Shown here piece by piece: positions 11,901 to 26,900 of a DNA stretch of 64,000 bases. Under the pieces are notes generated by a model. That model made no database searches. It saw only the letters and a program-made list of their open reading frames with translations, and was not told the origin of the DNA. Source of the stretch: Brachypodius melanocephalos (lineage: Eukaryota > Chordata > Aves > Passeriformes > Pycnonotidae); contig VZSR01003282.1 of NCBI GenBank assembly GCA_013398615.1, forward strand, positions 6,839,872 through 6,903,871, written 5' to 3'. Made by a program: the position numbers and the translations under genes. Positions within the stretch are counted from its first letter, which is position 1. Every line of letters begins with the position of its first letter.

Positions 11901-14900
11901 TTCTGGTATACGATTTCAGAAATGAGCTACTTTATTTTGTAGTGTTTTGATACTAAATTTTTATATTCAGTTACATTTTAAAAGCAGAAATGCTCAATCT
12001 TGGTTGTTTTAAGTTTCTAATCCTTACTATTAACTGTTTTTCTCTAAATAAGCCTTGTGTACTTTTCCTGTACAGTAGATGCAGGCACAGACACAGGTCT
12101 AGACACAATTATTAGGAATTATAGATACTGCAAATGTGAGCATGACCCAGAGATTAGCATTGTGTTTTAGAGGCTCACTTAGGTTTATTCGACTAAATGA
12201 CCCCTAGGAGATCTTGACAATAATTAGAAATATGGGTATGCTCTGCCCTGTCACTAGTCTTCACCTGGTGCTTGTTCCTGGGGGAATAACAAATGGATTT
12301 AACCTTTCATTTAGGTCTTCAGGTCCTTCGTTCACATGAGAGCAGACTTTCCATTGCTCAGGCATTGTGCTGAGCTCTTCTAAAGATCTGTCTACTGCCA
12401 AAATGGGAGCTGATCCCTTTTGAAATTCTATATAATACATCCTGTATTATAAGCCCTGCTTTTATCCACAGTGGAAAAAGCATCGGTTCACAAGGGCACA
12501 GGTTCCTAGCCAAGAGCTGGTTGGCACAGCTTCTTCTGGACAGAGACAGCTGCTGAGAGGGTTTGCAACTCTCAGCCACCTGAGCCAGAGGTAAACTCCT
12601 GACCTGGGCCAGGCTGCCTCTGGCAGCAGGGTGGGAGACGGGATTTTTCCGTGCCATCCCATGCCAGGCCTAGCCCGAGCCCTCCCAAGGCCAGTTCAGG
12701 TCCAAAATGATGCTTGGAGGATGTGGTGCCTTTCCTTCCAGGAGTACAGCTTGGCCCAGGAACAGTGACTGGCATTCCTCATTTTCCATCTGCTGATGTT
12801 CCTGCTGGCTGGGACAGTAGCAGGGAGATGCAGGTGAATGTGGGCAGTGCAGGGCTGTGTCCTCANNNNNNNNNNNNNNNNNNNNNNNNNNNNNNNNNNN
12901 NNNNNNNNNNNNNNNNNNNNNNNNNNNNNNNNNNNNNNNNNNNNNNNNNNNNNNNNNNNNNNNNNCTGATGGGGAGATCCTTGCACGGTTCCTCATCACT
13001 GCAGAGATGGTTGGTGGAATTCCAGAAGGCTGCAGCCAAGGTTTGAGATGCTTATTGAGATCTTCAGGTGTCCAGAGCTGTGCTGTGTCCTACACAAACC
13101 CTGTGATTCTGGTGTATCAGGATAAATCTTGAAGAACTTGAAGTGGCATCTGGAGGTCTTGTGGTCAGATCTGGGACTTTCAAGAATGAAATACCACTGG
13201 AAATGCACACTTATGACCCTCTAGAAGCTTTATTTCTGAAAAGTACAAGTTTGGGAAGCCTATGGGATAATTCCTGTCCTGGCAGAAATTCTTTTCATTT
13301 CAATAGGAGAAGTGAAGCCAATAATTCCTACCAGCTGGGAATCTACTCACTTATTCTTTATAAATCATATTTTTGAGTAAGTGCTTTGAGGAAAAGGAAT
13401 AAAATGAAGGACCTTGTATCCAGGTATTCAAGAAAAAAGTCTCTTCTTATTGGAAATTATTCTGTCAGAGACAAAAGCAATGCATTAGAGTTGGAGAGAA
13501 AATATGTATGTCAAAGACTTAAACTAACAACAAAAGTATTTCTTGCAACTCTCCTCCTACTTTTAAACTCCTTTCAATCCACATGACATTTCAACAGTAT
13601 TACACACACATAAAAAAGAAAAAAAGAGAGTGGAGGAACGGAGAAACTTTTTAATGCAGAATTCTAAGGCAAGGAAAATATGGCTTGTTTAACATTAACG
13701 CTGACAAATTTGTGCTCTTGTCATTTAAACAAATGAACCTCTCCAGTGTCTAGATTGCTGGGCCTTGGGAAGCAGCAGTGAGGATCACAAAAACGATGCC
13801 CATCTCTCTTAATTTTTTTTTTTGGGGGGGTGTAAATGAATTATTTCAGTGAAATCCAAATAAGGATGAATCTGCTCACTTGAATCCCCTGTTCCAGCCA
13901 ATGAACTTCCCTGTGAAATGGAGCTTGCCCTCCTGGGCTGCTATGTATTGATCTCAAACATCTTCCCTGAGCCTTCTCTCTCCTTTTCCTCCTACAGGCA
14001 AAAGGTTAGTGTTAGATAATAGTATTCATTTTCCAGACATCTGCACATGTTTTAATAGCCTTTAGAAGGTTTGAAATGGTTTCTGTTTGACCACCACAGG
14101 GCTAAAATGCCATTAAGACTTAGATTGTAGCAATACATAACAATCATAGCCCTGTAGTTCAACCTGGCAATAAAAAAGCTAATTTATTTTACTGGAGATT
14201 TAAATTAATGTGATGAACTCTCTAACAGGAGCAGTAACACCACTCTCACTAAAATTACCACATCCCTGCATGTTTTCAAAACCAGATGAAACGCTTGTGA
14301 CAAACCTTGTGTATGTATAGTGTGTGCTATTTTGGAGTGTTTGCACATGTCGTTTGTGTGTCCGTATAAAACTTCTACTGTTCCTGAGACCACTTTTCTG
14401 TCATATCTTCATTCTGAGCCTGTTTTCTTCTGTCATCTGGCTCGTAGGCTCAGCAAGAAGAGAGTGATTAATAAGGCAGTCTTCAGTGTTAGCATTGGGG
14501 CTTGTTTAACACCTTGATAGCTGGAATTTTCTTGTGGACAAAAATTATTGCTGCTTAGGTAAATTCAGTTGAAAATAGTTTTAAAAAACAAACCTTATGC
14601 ATTTAATTAGGATATTTCTGAAAATCTGTAAAAGAAATGTTTAGGCTTCAGACAGTTATTATCATTTCAGCTATAAGCCAGAGGAAAGCTTCAGCTTATC
14701 CCATTATAAAGTGATAAAGCAGCATCTGATGGCAGCAGCTTCTGTGATAAAATGATCATGGCACCACTGAGAACGAATCTAATAAGGGAATTGATCTGTA
14801 GATTCCAATTCTAGTAGAGCCAACATTGATCAACATAAATGTCAATAAGAAGATCTCACCGAGGTCTGCCTAATTCCTTTAGATTATTTTGGGGCATAGT

Positions 14901-17900
14901 CAGAAAGTGAATGTGAAAATGGATTTTAAACTGGAGGAATCACAAAGGCAGAGACCAATGTTATGTTGTGCTACCAGGAATGTCCCTGGCTGTCATTGTA
15001 TGAACAGTTTAACAGCAGGTTGATATTAGTGAGTTGCTTTTAATCATATAAGGATTGATAATGCAATGACTGTTGCAGAAGTGAGACTTTTCTCCTCTAT
15101 TTTTATATTAAAGCATTTCTTAAATACAGTGAAATAATAAAAACCAGCCTGCCTTTTTCCTGCTGAAGCACAGATAGCACGTGTAGGGCATGCCAGAAAA
15201 GATTAATGGTATAATTCTTCCTTGTTGCAGGACTTTAGTATAAATTTGTTTCCTAGACTCTTCCTGACAACGCCAAAGTGTTAAAAAACAAAATGGTTTT
15301 GTTTGTGGACAGTGTAACAGCAGCAGGTGTCAGGATGTGCAGGATGTGCCTTTCACTCTTTGGTGTTGCCATAATTCACAGCACCAGTTTGGTGCTGGCC
15401 CTCATTTAGCACAGTGGAATTGCCTTGCTAAGTAGTGTTAGATCAATGGGAAGACATTTAGAAAAATAAGACACAAAATACAAATGTGTACTTAATAAAA
15501 GGCTCGACTCCTGCACATCACTATTCTCACAGCACGGCTGTTTCACCATACTCCAAGGAGTCTTCCATTTGCAAGCTCGTTGAAAACATTTTTTCATTAA
15601 TTATTCACGTTCTGAGTAGCTGATTACTGGGTCATTGATGTAAACTGTTGACTTTACAGTAATTACAAACCACAGGGAACTTTATACATGCATTTTCCTA
15701 AGAAATTAAATTAGCTCATTTTCATATTACTGCAATATTTACAGACTCCTACCATAGTGCTATTAAAATAAGAATTAACACTTTGGAATCTCAGAGCCTG
15801 AAAACACTGATAGGCATAAAAAATGGAAACTGGGATCAGAGGGGATTACTTTGTGTCTTTCAATGTAACCTTTATTTTAAGCAGTTTATAAAAATTAATA
15901 AACCTAAGGATTTGGAACAGGAGTAATTTTAGCCTTACATTAATGTTGTCAACTCTCTGAAGAATACAGAGAGATTATTCTATTTGTGTTTGTACATCAA
16001 ATGCCTGCTTAATACCTCCCAATTTATATCCTAGAATATAAGTTTCCAGCCTTTGGAGTTACTTGGGGTCTAATTCACTGAGTTTTGCCATCTCTGGATG
16101 GCTCAACAGTAATGGGGAGCTGCAAGCTTGAAACTCTACAGCTGACTCAAATCAAACTTTGTTTTACTTTTTGTGCTGGAATTGCCTTGTTAGCAGGATT
16201 TTCTGATGTTGTTTTAGCACCCTAATCTTCCATAGAAATGCTTCTAGTATCATCCCCTTGTACTTTGTCTTGGATGTTGCCTTAGTCTCAGTAAACTCAC
16301 CCTGAGGATTTGCCAGCAAAATGACAAACCCCTGTTAATTCCAGGGTTGGATTTAAAGTCTGGCACTTTCTGTAAAGGTTTTTTAGAAAAGTGTGCCCAG
16401 TAGGAGGGAAAAACAACAAAAACAGATGGAAAATACCAAATTAGAACTTCCATGGAAGTATTTTTATTAGATTAATGGAAAATTTAGATCCACACACTTC
16501 ACTTGAAATTTAAGGACTAGCTGAAAACTTGCCTTTTTTTAATTTTATTTTGTACTAAGAACGCATTTAGCTTACTGAAATGCATCTTAAAATTAATCCT
16601 TTGATATTCACTTATGTATAACACGTCCTCCTATCACCACTGAGCAATACTGCGTGTTTGTGGTTGTTTCCTGCATTTTGAAGAGCTGTTGGTAGGATCA
16701 ATAAAAGTCTCCAACTGTTTGCTCAGACCACTGGAAGAGTTATCCTGGGGCTCACCTACTGCGTGTTAACCCTTTCCTCCCACCAGAAACAAATACAGCC
16801 AGCTCTGGTGGTGATCTGTGGTAGCAGCCGTTGAGAGCCCTGGCAGCAACAGACAGAGCAAACTGAGACAGAACAGAAGCTGAAATGTGAAAGACAACAT
16901 ACATGCTGGTACTAAATAAAGTTGTAAAGTGTAAGACTTCTGAGCTTCTCTGCCTGTTCCAGACTGAGCTGTAGAATGTTCCATGCTTTTTGTGAAATAT
17001 CAAATATCTTCACTGACAGCTTGGTCTGTTGGAAATGGTACCTGTAGCGACAGAGAAATAGAAGAACTGGCTTAACGTGGTACATTGGCTTTACAGTCAG
17101 AAGTTGGATGTTCTTGGCTGTGCAGAGCTTTATTTATAGCTTTTAGATGTCTAAGTGATGACCATCTAGTTACTTTGCATTAGGGAGGAGTATTTTAAAC
17201 AATCAAAGGGTGTTAGTTTCTCACTCCAGTTTTAGCCCCAATCCTGTAAATGGTTAAACGTGGCCTAACATTAAGAGAAAAAAAAAATCATAGAATTGTG
17301 GACTGGTTTGTGTTGGATGTGACCTAAAAGCTCACCTCTTTCCAACCTCCCTGCCATGGACAAGGATACCACTACCTAGACCTGGTTTTCATTTGAAACA
17401 AAGTTCAAACCGTGCTAGCCATCAAGTTCTGCTTATAGGAATTGAATAGTAGGAAATTATGTTGAATTTTCTATTAGATAGATAATTTCTAGAGTTGAAA
17501 ATAATTATTATGCTTTTGGTTTTGTGATATCAATTACATACAATAACACATCAGGCATTTCTGTATGTACACAGTGTACATTTGCAAGTATATTTCCTAT
17601 GTTGGTGATTATTAGAATTAAAGAAATGGAAACATCTTCTTGGAGCTTTCACTTTTCTTCATATTTGGCTAGTTTTCGTTGACAACCACTTGTTCTACTC
17701 TCTTTAGAAGGCAGAATTTCCATATGTCAAAAGAAGATATATTCCAAAGTCTTATTGTCTAAAGGCAAAATTGATTTCTACTTTCAGAAGTTTTATTATT
17801 TTTCCCTTAACTATACTTAATTTTCTTCTCAATTCCAGAATATTTAGTGGATGTGAAGTTCACCCTTTCTTTTTTGAACAGTGCATGTTCTATTCTAGGT

Positions 17901-20900
17901 AACTTTTGGTGAGATAGGTGAAGGATGTTCTCATCTCCAGCTGAACCTCCCCTCTGAAATGTATCTAAGGACTACAAAAACCAAGATTTTTTTAAATGAA
18001 ATATTGTTCTTCTACACAAACTGATAATATAAATATCTTGCCTAATAATATTTTTTCCTTCTGTGCCCTACTGTCTTTATGGTGAAATGGAAATGAGAAG
18101 GTTTTCCCTGCCAGCCCAATTTCAATGGCTGGGCTGCAGAGGGAAGCAGGCCAGAATGTGCCTGTTCAGGTTTGTGATGCCCTGAAAAACAGCAAAGACA
18201 GGAGAGGGCCACACACACCAAACAAACATTTACAGCTCTGGCATGCAGCAGCAGGATGAGAATGTCTCCTTGGTATCTAGAGAGAGAATTTTCTTCCTGT
18301 GAATGATAGACTTTGGCTCATGTGAGAAAAGCAAAGCCAATTGATTTAATAGCAATTAACTCATCCAATATTGGAGAGCTGTGTACTCTTTGGCATAATT
18401 CATTGAAAATTGTTCTGGCAATGCTGCAGACCATTAGATGTTTAAAAAGGAGATGGGAACTGATAGATATTCTACAGAGATAGAGTCAAGAGGCACAATG
18501 GTTAGGAGAGTCTCTGTAATATTGCCTTTTGCCAGCAGGTAGTAGCTTTCTTTTATCTTCCTAGAAAGGCTTAATAAGAATGCTGCTGGGGGAGGGGGAA
18601 CCAGCCTGCTGGGTGATGGATTGGTTATCTGCCTGCCAGATAATTGTATTTCCTATTGCACTTGATATAATGGGTTTCCACCTAAATTATCAATTACTTT
18701 GTTTTTATTTTTCATGTGGGTTACAGAAGTTAATCTTGGCATTGAACCACAACGGGCACTGCCTTTTCTGCATCAATCTCACAGGTGGAGGAGGAGCTTT
18801 GCTGCTGTTGGTCACAGACATCTGCAGAGAAATCCCTTCTGTCCTGCCCTGGCCTCTCAAGCAGCCCCTTTCTTGAGAGACATGGGCCCAGTCAAGCTAA
18901 GATGGAACAAGCTTTTTAGTCCACACCTGCCCTGTAGTGCTTAGTACAGGGTGATTTCCAAGGACGTTGGCCCAGTCCATGCTGTATTCACTTCCAGATG
19001 GATTTTCAGGTCTGCAGCCCAAAGATCCTGATGCTTTCCTGCTTCCAGAGGGGTCCAGGCACTCCCTAGCACCTCGAAGTATTGCTCATTTTCCTCTTAT
19101 CATTATATGGGGCACCAACAAATGGGGCAGATAACTTGGATTTATGGTTGCAGCTCCTCAGTTTCATATTTAAGTATTCCTTTAAACTGATGTGATCTCT
19201 TCTGTGGAAGTCATTCTGTGCAGTGGCCTGCCTTTTGTTGCGTTGTGTCATGATAGCATCAGCAGTGATTTTAACACTGTACAGTTTTCAAGGCAGCAGT
19301 AACTCCTTGATCTAGTTATGTGACTGTCATCTGAAAATAACCATAAAGGACACAGTACATTTTGTGTATCTGAGAAGAAATCAGAATGAAGATACATAGT
19401 TAGCACAATCTGTTACTTGATTTTGAATGCATCATTAATGAGTTTTTTAAACAAAACTAGAATTTTCCTCATTCTTTAATTAGACAATGGAGAAGGAAAA
19501 AGAAAAATAAATTAAAGAGAAACTTTTTTTCTTATGCTTTTCTTTTGTAATTGGATGACTTGCTTCAGAGCTGTGTGATTATATTTAATTAATGATCTCA
19601 AACTTTATTATGCTGTTTGTTAATGCTAGGCATTGTGCTGACCACCTCTGTTAGTTTATTTGCATATGTGTGGGGAGGAATATTCCCAACGTGATGATCT
19701 CATTTGATACAGAAATATAATCGCATTATACATCTCGAGAACACACTTCCCTTCTTTGTTAATCACTTTAGTCTGCTGATTTGCCTTTGGTACTGCAGTT
19801 TTATAGAGTCACTGAGTTTAACAGTGGCAAAGGTGACTCAAACACAGGTGACCCCTGTGCAGCCCAGCCCCTCTGGTCACTGAGCCACTGGGGAGGGACC
19901 CCAGAACCCTGAGCAGTTCCCAGCTGGGCTATGATTGATCACTGGGCAAAAATTGCTTCTGATTTCTGCCTGTCCCTACTGGGCTTATCTCTGCTCTTGT
20001 GTGTGACACAGATGCTGTATTCTGTAAGTAACACTAAATCTCATTGTAGGGGAATATTTTGTTTCCCTTATTGAAATGTTTATATGTTCCTATTTAAGTA
20101 ATAAAATGGGAAAGGGGAAAAAATGGGAAGACAGTATTACAACTGTAAAATTCCTGTAGCACTATTTCTAGGGTCCTTTTTCTCTAGGAAAATGCATTTT
20201 CACCTCTAAATGTTCATCCTTCTCAGATGTCTCCAGTCATCATCTCCAATGCACAGATCTGACTATTGTAACTTCCCCTAAAATATCTCAGATGACTGGT
20301 TTCCCTGGAGAAAGTAATTAATATGTCCTCAAACCACTCGTTCATGGCTCTAGTGACTCTTGGTTTTGAAAACAGTGGAATTCTCTGGTGGCTTGGTGAT
20401 GCAGTTGGAATTATTGTCGAGAGAAACAAATGCACCAAGTCAGTAAATCTGTGACTTTAGGCAGGCATTTTACCTGGAGTTTAAGTCTTTAACAAACACC
20501 TGACAGTAATACTAGTGGTAGCACTTCGAAAGGTGCATGCTGAATAACCAGGCATCACTGGTGTTAAAAACACCTAGCCTGGATGTAGTTAATATTTATA
20601 ATGAAAAGTATCTTGGATACTGAGTTCTTGCAGCATTTTCATCAAATAATACATGTTTATACAGAATATTGATCACTGAAAATATTTTCCCATAATCTCT
20701 CTGCGACAGACAGTATCTCCTTAATAAGCCTGATGAATAAGTAACTCTTCAGAAATGACTCCCAAATTCATAATTAGAAGTTTTTTTAAAAATTTCCTAG
20801 ATTGTGTGGAATAGAAGCCTGAAGCAGAGCATGAGGATAACAGAGGCTGTAGGAATGGCTGCCTGCTTTGTTCTCTAGCAGATTCATTTCTGCAGTGGGT

Positions 20901-23900
20901 ACCCAGAGAGCAGGCTGGGGAGTAGCTGTGTGTAAGATACTGTTTAACTTGCATTTCAGGGCCCTGCAGAGAACTACTGCTACACTGTGTGAAGGCTCTT
21001 TTGGCTATAGATTCTTTTTTTCCTCTTTGGCCAGTCTTTTTGGATGGACAGGGTGATGGGGCACTCACTCAGCCTTGACAAGTCTCCATGGTTTGCATCC
21101 CTCACAGAGTCCTCTGGCAAAGCACCTGGCAGGGTCTGCACCTTTTGTTCCTCCAAGCTGAGGGGGGTAGATGTGGTCTCTTAGGTTGCAAGCCTGGAGA
21201 ATTAATGGGAAAGTGAAAAGAGCCTGATCCAAAGTCCTTTTTTCTTGGGTTTTGTTTTTTTAGTCCATTTTCATTGATTTCAGTGGTCCGTGAGTCAGAT
21301 CCATACGGCCTGTTACATGGTGTGTTGGCCCAGGACTAACAAGACTGCAGATACTTTCTTCTTTTGAAGTCATTGGCTGAGGCATTCACATAAATCATGG
21401 ATTTTATTGAAACTGCAATTAAACCAAACCAGGCTTAATGCAGACTGAAAGCCCTAGAATTAGTGTACGGGGGAACGTGGAGGGAAAGGCACAAGCTCAG
21501 CCATCCTTCCAAGCAAAACCGAGAAAAGAACTGTGTATATAATCGAACAGCATGTGAATGTTAATGCACAAAATCCTCTGAGTCCCCAGTTCCCTGATGC
21601 AATTATTTTCTATTCACATTAATTGTTCCTAACAGATGACATTAATGACTTTGAGTTAAAATGTGTGCAGAGGAGGCCTTCAGCAGATCAATGCTGGTTA
21701 AAAATAGGGTCACTTTTGCAATCATTCGCTCAAGGTGTAACAGCTCGTAAATAAAACAACATTTGCATGTTGATTGATTTATAAATGTTAATTTTGTAGT
21801 TCATTTTTATGCTTTTTTACCTGAAACCTGTCAAACTCTGTGGATAATGGCGGGACTCATGTTCATTTGTTATTGTTGCGTGTGAAGTAATGGTAAGTTG
21901 CAAAGCAGTGACTAGAAGAAAAAATAGAGTTTGTTTTGGATGAAGGATGATCTGTCCTCAAGACAGGAAGTCTTGGACAAAGTAAGCACAAAGAGCAGCG
22001 TTTCAAATTAGAACAAATCCTCTTTTACCTCAGGCTCTTCATTTCCCTTGAAATTTAACAGCAGAGTTTGGAATTTTAAAAACGCTGATCTGCCGAATAT
22101 CTGACAAATGCTTATGCTTTGCTCCTTCCCTTCTGCTCCCCCCCAGAAACTCCATTCACGCATCTTGGACCTCTCATCTGGGGATTTGCTTTCAGAAGTA
22201 GAACGAAACCGAAGCCTGGTGCAAGCCCGGAGTGCTGATGCTCAGATGCTCGTGAGTGTTTGCGCTGCCCTTGTCCCCCTCACCTGGAATCTCCTTTTCT
22301 CCTCTGGAGTCTGGTGTCAGGGAAGAGCCATAAAGCTGATCTCTGAATTGAAACACTGTTGAGGCAGATAACAATGCTTTTACTTCCTTCTGTTCTCTGA
22401 AACTCAATATTGTGTCCTCGGTTGATATAGTGAGCAGATAGTGTCACTGTGCGCTAAAAAAGCGTAAATCTTAGCAATGTCCCCAGCACACCTTTTTGGG
22501 TATTGATTACGTCTCAGAATCCCTGAGAAATGGTCAAGGAGCTTTTTATTAAAGCCCATGCCCCGTATTATTCATCCCACTTTTATGATATATTATGTAT
22601 GAACTTTTAAAAATTCATGGGCTCTGCATTTTTTTTTTTTTTTCAGATGGAGTGAGCTTTGTGCTTATTTGGCAAAATGTTCGCCAGCGTGGCTTTCATG
22701 TTTCATTGTCAAAGAGAAAAGCAGCTTAAAAAACAAAAATCACATACAGAGAAACAAAGTGTACAAGAACAGAACATTGAACCTGCTTGTGCCTTTGATC
22801 TTGAAGTATAGTAGTGTCAACAAAAATGTAATCTCCCTTGTAATACCTACTTTAATGAAAAGGCATTGTTTCAAAGGTTCACAAAAATGCTAACAACCTT
22901 TTGCATTATATTTAATTAAGCCTTCAGGTTAAGTTGCTCTAATATAGAGTTTTGTGTCTTTAATGGTCTGATTATTTCAATTTTCTCCAATTTCTAGTGA
23001 AAATTACATTTTTAAGCTGTAATACTACGTTCAAGCCTTTTTACTCTAATTTCATTAAAGGTAATGACTAAAGAGTCATGATTACAAAAAATGAAAATTT
23101 CACCATGTCAGTTAATAGACCCATATTCAAGTTAAATGTATTTAATTAATGCATCATAAACATGCTATTCAAAGTACTTTCTTGAATAATTTAGAGAATA
23201 AAGGCAAATTGAAGGGGAAAACTCCACTCTTTTAAGTGATCTGAATGCAATCTAGAAACTGAGTAGATACCCTACTTCATAATTTGGAGTGACATGATAC
23301 TTTTTGCACATTTTCTCCTCTCTTAAAGATGATTACAGTAATATACTGTTCCTCTGCTTTGCTTAGATAGCTCCATTTTTTCCCATTGCTGAAACTGTAG
23401 GACCAAATGCCCTTCTCCTCTCTTAGGTGCAAAGGAAACAAAGTGAGAGGATGGAGAGGCTCAGAGTAGCTGAAGATGATGACAGGAAGGCAATACTTGT
23501 CTCTGTGCTGTGATCTCTTTCCTCCTGTAGGAGATTGTTAAGGGAGAGGATTTACAGGCATCCATCCCTTGAATGCTGTGATGGCTGGGACACAGCCCAG
23601 TGTAAAGGGCAGAATTCCACATGACATGTTTTCCCAATGCCAGAGCCAAAATGCAGAGGAATAGCCAGAACAAGCAGCTGCTGTCATTGGCCTCTGCACA
23701 GTCACTCTCCCCAGGAGTGACAGTGCCACAGCTGAGGCAGCTGATGGCAGGGGCTCTCCCAGGGGAACCACAGTGTCAGAAATAAAGACTCATACGTCTC
23801 AACAAAACAACAAAATCCACTTCAGAGGCAAAAACACAGGCCTGCCTGTGATGCTGGAAGATATATTCTTCCCGGAGCCACTGGCTTTAAAGGCTGTTCC

Positions 23901-26900
23901 TCCTGCTCCATTTGACTTCCTAGAAGAGTGTGTACCAATAATTCCCAGAGGTGAAATGTGCTCTTGGTGCCTCTAAATGGTTTTCCCATTCATAGGTTTT
24001 GCCTGTGACGAAGAATAATGATTTGCCCTGTAGTTAGGTTTGTCAAAACCAGAGCATTATGATGTCAGCTGAGCGATGAACAGCTGGACTGATGAACTCC
24101 TCAGCAGTAAAAATTCTGCTCTCTCCCATTCAGCTGAAAAAAGGTTCAACCTCAGTCATAAAAAATTGGAGGAACATGGGGGAATAAATGGAAGAAATTA
24201 GCTGAAGGCCAACAAACATGCCAGTGCATGAGAAGTGCCTACAAACTAAGTGTTGTTCCAAAGATTTCCATGAAGAAGCTGTGTCTAGGGCATACACAGC
24301 CTTGATATTTTTTTATGTATCCAATACCTTTAGATTTCTTGTTTCTTCCTAAGTGTAAATTCTTCATTTAAGCAAAATTAATTTGAAGTATATCTACATA
24401 CAAAAATCAATAAATATTGTTTCAGTTTGCCTTAATGAAATCCAAAGGGAACTTTTATTTCGAAGCCACAGAATCGTAGATTCGCTTTGGATGGAAAAGA
24501 CCTTTATGATTAAGATCATAAAAGCCAACCTTTCACTCACTACTGGGTGGAAAGGTCCCTTGAGATCACTGAGTCCAGCTGTTAATCCAGCAGTGCCAAT
24601 CCCACCACTAAGCCATGTCCCCAGGTGCCACATCCACACAGCTTTTCAATCCCTCCAGGGATGGTGACTCAACCACTTCCCTGCTCTGTTGCTTGACAAC
24701 TCTTTTAGTGAAGGTAATTTTTTCTAATATCCAATCTAAACGTCCCCTGGCACAACTTTGAGGCTGTTTCCTCTTTTCCTATCAATTTCTGCTTGGGAAA
24801 AGAGACTGACCCCCACCTCATTACAACCTCTTTTCATGTAGTCATGTCTGGTGTTGCTGGTAATTAAAATGATGTCTGATTCTGTAAGGAAACTGGAGAA
24901 TAGTGCAAGCACTTAACACTAAAGAAGCTCCAATGCTGTTAGGCTCAAGAGTATTAGTTTGAAAACAAATTAAAGGCATCCTAGCTACTCCTACAGAGGT
25001 TTAATATTTTACCTAAAGTGCTATCTACTCTTCATTACTCTCTTCCTCAAAGCTGGCACTTAGTCACAGTCAGCTGAAATTGCATTTGGAAAGGGGCGAT
25101 AACTACACAAGTACTAAAGGCAGCCATAAAGTGTCAATAAATTGCATAAGCAAGAGGCTTCAGCTGTCTGCGAGCGACACGAAGATGGATTGTCCTACGT
25201 CAGAGAGTTTCTTAGACAAAGCTTTGAACTAGATAGGAAACCAAAATTAGACTGTAATGGAGAGATTCCATTCTCAGTGGACATTCCGCTCAGGACACTA
25301 AATTAATTTACCTTGTCCAGGCTGTGCAGCCTCATCTGTTACATTGTGGGGCTATAATGCAGTTGTCAAGATGTACTTGTATTCTTATAACTTTGTTTTC
25401 TGTATCTTAGCGGTGCACGCTGCTTATGTATGAAGCATAATTCAAATAGACTCAGAATAATCTTTGCCGTAAGAAGAGCAGAATACTAGTCCAAGAATAA
25501 AGAAGAAAATATTGAGGATTGTGGATTTCTTCCCCCTGACAAATGAAATTGTTAGCAATTTTAAATTTAGTTCTCTGTATTAAATTCACCAGATGCTAAA
25601 TTGCATGAGAGGAAGGCGTAAGTGGCTTACCTGCTTTTTCTTTGCCATTCTTAATCAAGGGGAAGTTAAATGATCGTTTTCTATCCATAAGATATTTCGA
25701 TTTCTACTCATATTTCAGGAATGCCAGCAGAATGTGAAATGCAGCGTACCTGCCTTGAAATGCCAGAGTCAATTAAATATGACAGGCTCTAGCCGCCTGT
25801 ATCCTCGGAGCAGCTGCAGCAGCAGTGAACTCTCCCTCTCAAGTGCTTGCAGTGAATATTCCAGTGGTTCCTCCTACACTTGGAATGATGGAAAGACGAG
25901 CAGAAGGGTAAATCAAATTAATTTTCTTCAAGTATTACTTCAAGTTAATCTGAAACAAGATTAATTGAAAAGCTGCCTGTTTCAGAAGTTTTTATCCTTT
26001 TTTATATTGAAAAGGGTTGTCACTAAACTTAACAGTTTAACCCCCCCATTTAATTTTTTTAGCTATTCTTTTATCACTCCAGCTTACTTACAGTCTCCTC
26101 ATTTGTTCAGACATTTATTCTGCCTTTTATAGTTCAAACTGCTCTTCTTCTTTACCTTAATCCTGCCATTCATATTGTTCTTCCTACAGGTTTTTAATGC
26201 ACTGCAGCCTTCACACCACTGTGAAATCCTTTATTAAAAAAGAACGTTGCTATAAATAGCAAAGGATGGAATGGAATGCCCTTATGCAATTCTTCTATCT
26301 CTTTACCAAAATGGTAACACTTTTATTGACAGCACTTGTGGGTAACTGAAGTGATTTTTACTTTCTTTTGACAGTCATCCGTGAGATGGGATAAAAGAAT
26401 AAGCATTGGTTCTTCCCTCCCAAGCAACCTCTCAAGTCCTGCAGATGATCTACCTCCAACTCGTATCAAGGAAAACCATATCTTAGAAGGGCTGAAAAAA
26501 TTGCAGGAGCAAAAAATACTGCTTGAACCACCTTCAGTAATATCAAAATGGGGTTACAAAGATTGCATGAACTCCAACGAAGGAATATATTCCCCTGGAA
26601 TTAAGTGTGGCGGCCATAATGAACAGGCTCATTGTAAACCAACGGAAATGGGAAGTATTTGCATTGAGCACAACAAAACTTTCTCTTATGATTCAGATTC
26701 ACATGATGACGCAGATGATGACTCTTCATCCTTACTGTTGCTGCAGGAAGTTCCAAGCAAAGACTGCAGGACCTCTTGTAACAAATTAACTCATAGCATT
26801 TCCGACAGTCTCTTTGACTGGGATCCTAACAGGAAGCATTTGCCAGAAAAGAGTTCATTTTTTAATTCAAAGGAGAGACCTGAGAAATTGACTAGTTTTG

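Larger units (their letters stand above)
2982..22146 (+). other. 19.2-kb intron
   Basis: Both flanking exons are phase 0. The intron is AT-rich and holds A-rich tracts (4728-4868), a near-perfect hairpin (6009-6042), an assembly gap (12866-12965), a CR1 scrap (17288-17385) and a homeobox/octamer-like motif cluster (21761-21786). I found no splice-bounded exon with a convincing protein. A phase-0 exon hidden in the gap cannot be excluded. The acceptor is a strong C-rich tract ending CAG at 22144-22146. Confidence 0.8.

Noticed and set aside
12358..13132. ORFs spanning the N gap on both strands
   Set aside because: They are extended through unknown bases; no frame is supported on either side.
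20721..21068. 115-codon minus-strand ORF
   Set aside because: Random-looking composition, overlapped by a + strand ORF, with no similarity or splice structure that I can identify.
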